The translations under genes and the position numbers were made by a program. Shown here in pieces: positions 59,442-64,000 of a stretch of DNA of 64,000 bases (position 1 is the first letter of the stretch; every line of letters starts with the position of its first letter). Source of the stretch: Streptomyces meridianus (lineage in GTDB: Bacteria; Actinomycetota; Actinomycetes; Streptomycetales; Streptomycetaceae); contig NZ_JAMQGM010000029.1 of assembly GCF_023703325.1 (NCBI RefSeq), positions 144,657 to 208,656 on the forward strand, written 5' to 3'. A model generated the notes under the pieces. The model was not told the DNA's origin. It searched no databases and saw only the letters and a list, made by a program, of their open reading frames with translations.

Positions 59442-60250
59442 TGCCCGGGACGGAGCGCGGTGAGGCGCCGCGGATCGGCATTCTGGTCATCCACAACGAC
59501 CCGGTTCCCGAGATCGAGATGAACGACGTGGCGCCCGTGGGCGTGTCGGTGCACGCGGCTCGGTTCGAGTGCCCGCGCCCGCACGACGGTGAGTACGTCG
59601 GCAGCGCGGCTCAGGCCTTCGTGGAGGCGCCCGACGTGAGCCGGGGACTGGACCACCTGGGCCAGTTGGGCGCCGACAGCATCGGGCTGTGCTTCGGCTC
59701 GAGCAGCTTCTTCGGCGGCGTCGCCTTCGACGAGGAGTTCGTCGAGCGGGCACGAAGCCACGCGCACGGTGTCCCGGTGTTCACCGCCGCGATGGCGATC
59801 ACCGCCGCGCTGAGGTCCGCTGCGGTGCGCCGTCCGCTGGTCGTGATGCCGCCGTGGTTCACCCGGCCCACCTTCGAGGCCACGGAGAAGTACCTGGCCG
59901 AGGTCGGGGTGGAGTGCGGCGGCATGATGCAGTTCGATCTCGGTGACGAGTGGAAGGACGTCAAGCGGTACAACTCCTTCGACGAGGGCGCCCGTTGGGT
60001 GGTCCGGGGGGAGGAGGTGTGCCGCCAGGTCTCCGAGGGGTTCCCCGACGGGGTGGACGGTGTGCTGATACCGGGCAGCGGCTTCCGCGCGCAGGAGGCG
60101 GTCGTCCCCTTGGAGAAGGAGCTCGGGGTTCCCGTGATCACCTCCAACCAGGCGTGCCTGTGGTACGGGCTGCGCAGCGTGGGTTCCCGGGTGAGCGGGT
60201 TCCCGTCTCCGTGCGGGCGTCTGCTGGAGCTTCCCCTGGCAGCGGAGTGA
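59441..60250 (+). CDS. Asp/Glu racemase-superfamily protein (maleate isomerase/arylmalonate decarboxylase-like)
   Basis: A 269-residue protein of the racemase fold, closest in pattern to maleate cis-trans isomerase and arylmalonate decarboxylase (VAPVGVSVHAARFECP at the start; PVITSNQACLWYGLRSVG near the end). The N-terminal catalytic Cys seems present as Cys84 (SIGLCFGSSSFFGG). The C-terminal Cys of the two-Cys enzymes, normally in a SCTNWRT-type loop, is Gly here (LIPGSGFRAQ). A one-Cys enzyme could be a decarboxylase or have a new role. It is the last gene of the operon. Confidence 0.82.
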   Translation: MPGTERGEAPRIGILVIHNDPVPEIEMNDVAPVGVSVHAARFECPRPHDGEYVGSAAQAFVEAPDVSRGLDHLGQLGADSIGLCFGSSSFFGGVAFDEEFVERARSHAHGVPVFTAAMAITAALRSAAVRRPLVVMPPWFTRPTFEATEKYLAEVGVECGGMMQFDLGDEWKDVKRYNSFDEGARWVVRGEEVCRQVSEGFPDGVDGVLIPGSGFRAQEAVVPLEKELGVPVITSNQACLWYGLRSVGSRVSGFPSPCGRLLELPLAAE

Positions 60251-60253
60251 GAG

Positions 60254-60288
60254 GCGGGCCGCCCCGGGCGACGACCGGGGCGGCCCGC
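60254..60288 (+). terminator. Terminator of the biosynthetic operon
   Basis: GCGGGCCGCCCCGG (60254-60267) pairs exactly with CCGGGGCGGCCCGC (60275-60288) around a 7-base loop, four bases after the last stop codon. Confidence 0.85.
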
Positions 60289-60432
60289 GCGGCGTGTCCC
60301 CGGTGCGCGCTGTCCCCGGTGAGGCCGGTGCCGGCGCGTGCTGGGACATCCGGGCCCATCGCTGGGGCAGACGGCTGACGCCCCCGCGTGTCCGCCCGTC
60401 GGGGTGCAGGGCTGACCCATTTGATTCACCGT

Positions 60433-61464
60433 ATGGAACGACGAACGAAAATCATCCGATACGTCGTCGCGCTTGCGGTGGCCCTCGCCTCACTGCTGGG
60501 CACCTGGCTCGGTGTCCCCGCCGCAGCGAAGGACGAACCACGGGCCGCCGGACCGCAGGTCTTCACCGGTTGGGGTTTCGACACCTGTGTCACCCCCTCC
60601 CTCAGCTCGATGAAGGCCTGGGACAGCTCCCCCTACCGGGCCGTCGGCGTCTACGTCGGGGGGCGTGGCCGGGCCTGCAAGGAGCAGCCCGACCTGACCC
60701 CCGAGTGGGTCCGGACCGTGACCGCATCGGACTGGAAGGTGCTGCCGATCTACGTGGGTTCCCAGGCGCCCTGTGTCCACGGCGAACACAAGAAGCACGT
60801 TCCGATCACCGGGGACCCCGAAGCGGCCGGCAGCGACGAGGGCACGGACGCCGTCAGCAGCGCCGCAGCCCTCGGCATGAAGAAGAACAGCGCGATCTAC
60901 CTCGACATGGAGGCGTACGACGTCGCGGACGGCGCCTGCGCGGACACCACCCTCACGTTCGTCCGCGCCTGGAGCGACGAGGTCCGGCGGCAGGGCTATC
61001 TTCCCGGCTTCTACAGCAGCGCCGATTCCGGGATCCGCCACATGGAGAGCGCCCGGCTGAGCGGCGTCAAGGGCCTCCCCGACGTGATGTGGTTCGCGCG
61101 CTGGAAGGTGGCCCCCTCGGTGGACGACGAGCCGTCGCTCGGCTCCACGGCCTGGCAGCCGCACCGCCGCATCCATCAGTACGCGGGCAACGTCACCGAG
61201 GAGTACGGCGGGGTGGAGATCACGATCGACCGCAACATGGTGGACGCGCCCGTGGCTGTCGTCGACAGCAGTGACTCCGCCGACCGGAACGCGGTGGTCG
61301 ACAGTGACACGTCCGCCGACCGGAACGCGGTGTTCGACCCCGGTGCGCCCGCCGGCGGCAGCCAGTCCACCGAGCGCAGCGCACCTGCCGACGGCAAGAA
61401 GCCGGCCGGTGCCACATCTGCCCCCCGGAATGCGGCCACCGGCGCAGGCGCCCCCGTCGGCTGA
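60433..61464 (+). CDS. Secreted DUF1906 (glycoside-hydrolase-like) protein
   Basis: A 343-residue exported protein. The signal peptide covers about residues 10-35. The domain (40-260) starts VFTGWGFDTCVTPSLSSM and has YLDMEAYDV with acidic residues at a glycosidase-like position, FYSSADSGIRHM and IHQYAGNVTEEYGG. This is the DUF1906/glycoside-hydrolase-like fold related to GH25, whose activity is not firmly known. The tail of 70 residues contains the near-repeat SADRNAVVD/SADRNAVFD and a disordered Pro/Ala/Gly end. ATG at 60433 is preferred to an upstream frame at 60388. Confidence 0.85.
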   Translation: MERRTKIIRYVVALAVALASLLGTWLGVPAAAKDEPRAAGPQVFTGWGFDTCVTPSLSSMKAWDSSPYRAVGVYVGGRGRACKEQPDLTPEWVRTVTASDWKVLPIYVGSQAPCVHGEHKKHVPITGDPEAAGSDEGTDAVSSAAALGMKKNSAIYLDMEAYDVADGACADTTLTFVRAWSDEVRRQGYLPGFYSSADSGIRHMESARLSGVKGLPDVMWFARWKVAPSVDDEPSLGSTAWQPHRRIHQYAGNVTEEYGGVEITIDRNMVDAPVAVVDSSDSADRNAVVDSDTSADRNAVFDPGAPAGGSQSTERSAPADGKKPAGATSAPRNAATGAGAPVG

Positions 61465-61645
61465 CCGTCGCGAACCGACGCCCGCCGCCTCCTCGTGCGC
61501 CGGGCCGGCAACGGTACGTCCCGGGCCCGACAGGCCAGCGGACCCCGCCGGCCCGGCGCAGGCGATGTCCCCGGGGGTAGTGACATACCGCGCGGTACGC
61601 AGTGAGAATCGCCAGGGCACGCACCCCTCACCCCGGAGGCGCCCG

Positions 61646-63289
<1,644 letters not shown>

Positions 63290-63297
63290 GGGCCGAC

Positions 63298-63376
63298 GGG
63301 CCGCGGTGCCGCTGCCGACGGTCCGGACGGCAGGGGCACCGGCCCGCCCGGAGGAGCGCAAGCCCGTCCGGGCGGG
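63298..63376. terminator. Double hairpin between convergent genes
   Basis: The first structure pairs GGTGCCGCTGCCG with CGGCAGGGGCACC (one mismatch, about 63306-63340); the second pairs CCCGCCCGG (63343-63351) with CCGGGCGGG (63368-63376). It stands between the acyl-CoA synthetase and the convergent signalling gene. Confidence 0.6.
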
Positions 63377-63395
63377 AACAGCCCTGGTGGAGGGC

Positions 63396-64000
63396 TCAGT
63401 TGGTGCCGATCTTCGACAGCAGGTCGACGATCCGCTCCTGCACGTCGTCGCTCGTGGAGCGCTCCGCGACGAACAGCGTGGTCTCGCCCGACCGCAGCCG
63501 CGGCAGCTCCGCCCGGTCGATCCCCGACGAGGTGTAGACGACCAGGGGTGTCCGGTTCAGCAGACCGTTGCCGCGCAGCCAGTCGACCGTGCCGGCTCGT
63601 TGCCGCTGCACCTGCACGAGGTCCATCACCACCAGGTTGGGTTGCGTCTGGTAGGCCAGCGTCACCGCATCGGCGTCCCCGGCGGCCCGCGCGACCTGCA
63701 TACCGCGCCGCTCCAGGGCATTCGTCAGCGCGCCGGCGATGTCGTTGTCGGGCTCGATCAGCAGCACCCGAGGCGGGTGCTGCTCGCTGTCCCGCGGGGC
63801 GAGTGCCTTCAGCAGCACGGCCGGGTCGGCGCCGTAGGCGTTCTCCCGCGTCGCCAGCCCGAGGCCGGCGGTCACCAGCACGGGAATCTCCGCGGCGACG
63901 GCGGCGCCGCGCAGCGACTGCAGCGCGGTACGCGTGATCGGCCCGGTCAGGGGGTCGACGAACAGCGCGGTCGGACAGGCCGCGATCTGGGCGTCGACCT
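63396..64000 (-). CDS. C-terminal part of a receiver-domain signalling protein (hybrid histidine kinase type)
   Basis: The frame is open to the right edge, so the N-terminus is outside. The last 120 residues are a receiver domain: PPRVLLIEPDNDIAGALTNA at the start, a phospho-acceptor-like Asp in PNLVVMDLVQVQRQ, and TPLVVYTSSGIDRAEL. The conserved Lys is not obvious (TLFVAERSTSDD has Ala-Glu), so the domain may be unorthodox. The preceding segment looks like a second, degenerate receiver (TALFVDPLTGPITRTAL, IPVLVTAGLG). In other streptomycetes this end belongs to a large hybrid kinase. Confidence 0.7.
   Translation of the reverse strand, partial: VDAQIAACPTALFVDPLTGPITRTALQSLRGAAVAAEIPVLVTAGLGLATRENAYGADPAVLLKALAPRDSEQHPPRVLLIEPDNDIAGALTNALERRGMQVARAAGDADAVTLAYQTQPNLVVMDLVQVQRQRAGTVDWLRGNGLLNRTPLVVYTSSGIDRAELPRLRSGETTLFVAERSTSDDVQERIVDLLSKIGTN

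Overview
The window is about 64 kb of very GC-rich actinobacterial chromosome with the gene content and gene order of a Streptomyces core region: thiC, a metallophosphoesterase, a LacI regulator, a hisC-like gene, cydA-cydB-cydCD, a DevS-like kinase, htpX-pspAB, serS, pheA, a copper-trafficking/DyP operon, pepP, an htrA-like protease and tRNA-Ser follow one another much as in S. coelicolor. A near-perfect parS site at 9315-9328 and strong DnaA-box clusters at 23.9-27.1 kb suggest that the segment lies near oriC. No database or alignment was run; all family names come from reading motifs and from memory.

Layout. 0-9 kb: thiC 3' end, a GNAT enzyme, metabolic and regulatory genes. 6.6-14.8 kb: a cytochrome bd operon with a consensus Rex operator upstream, fused cydCD, then a two-GAF sensor kinase. 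15.9-18.4 kb: a scar in which 216 bp of a luciferase-like monooxygenase gene is duplicated around a vapBC module and two gene fragments. 18.5-23.9 kb: htpX, pspAB and a four-gene ABC-2 transporter operon. 23.9-28.1 kb: DnaA boxes, a truncated gene, a HAD phosphatase, serS and pheA. 28.3-34.3 kb: extracellular copper handling (DyP peroxidase, CopC-CopD, PCuAC-like, Sco, YcnI). 34.5-45.4 kb: anti-sigma-type ATPases, a PP2C phosphatase, a Prim-Pol-like protein, a phosphodiesterase, an HtrA-like protease and tRNA-Ser(UGA). 45.4-46.95 kb: lower-GC decayed integrative element next to the tRNA, with a frameshifted tyrosine-recombinase tail. 47-50.8 kb: small core genes, including a 25-codon gene for ribosomal protein bL37.

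The most notable accessory locus is 51968-60250, nine co-directional genes closed by a strong terminator: stand-alone adenylation enzyme, carrier protein, ectoine-synthase-like cupin, acyl-CoA-dehydrogenase-like flavoenzyme, transglutaminase-fold protein, pseudouridine-phosphate-glycosidase-like C-glycosynthase, HAD phosphatase, MFS exporter and an Asp/Glu-racemase-superfamily protein. This matches the logic of C-nucleoside biosynthesis by way of a carrier-bound aminopyrrole carboxylate, as described for showdomycin. The likely flow is: load glutamine (or a relative) on the carrier, cyclise it, aromatise it, release the pyrrole acid, join it to ribose 5-phosphate, dephosphorylate and export. 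The transglutaminase-fold and racemase-fold proteins have no obvious assigned role and are the least understood parts.

The window ends with a secreted DUF1906-type protein, a fatty-acyl-CoA synthetase and the 3' end of a receiver-containing signalling protein running off the edge.
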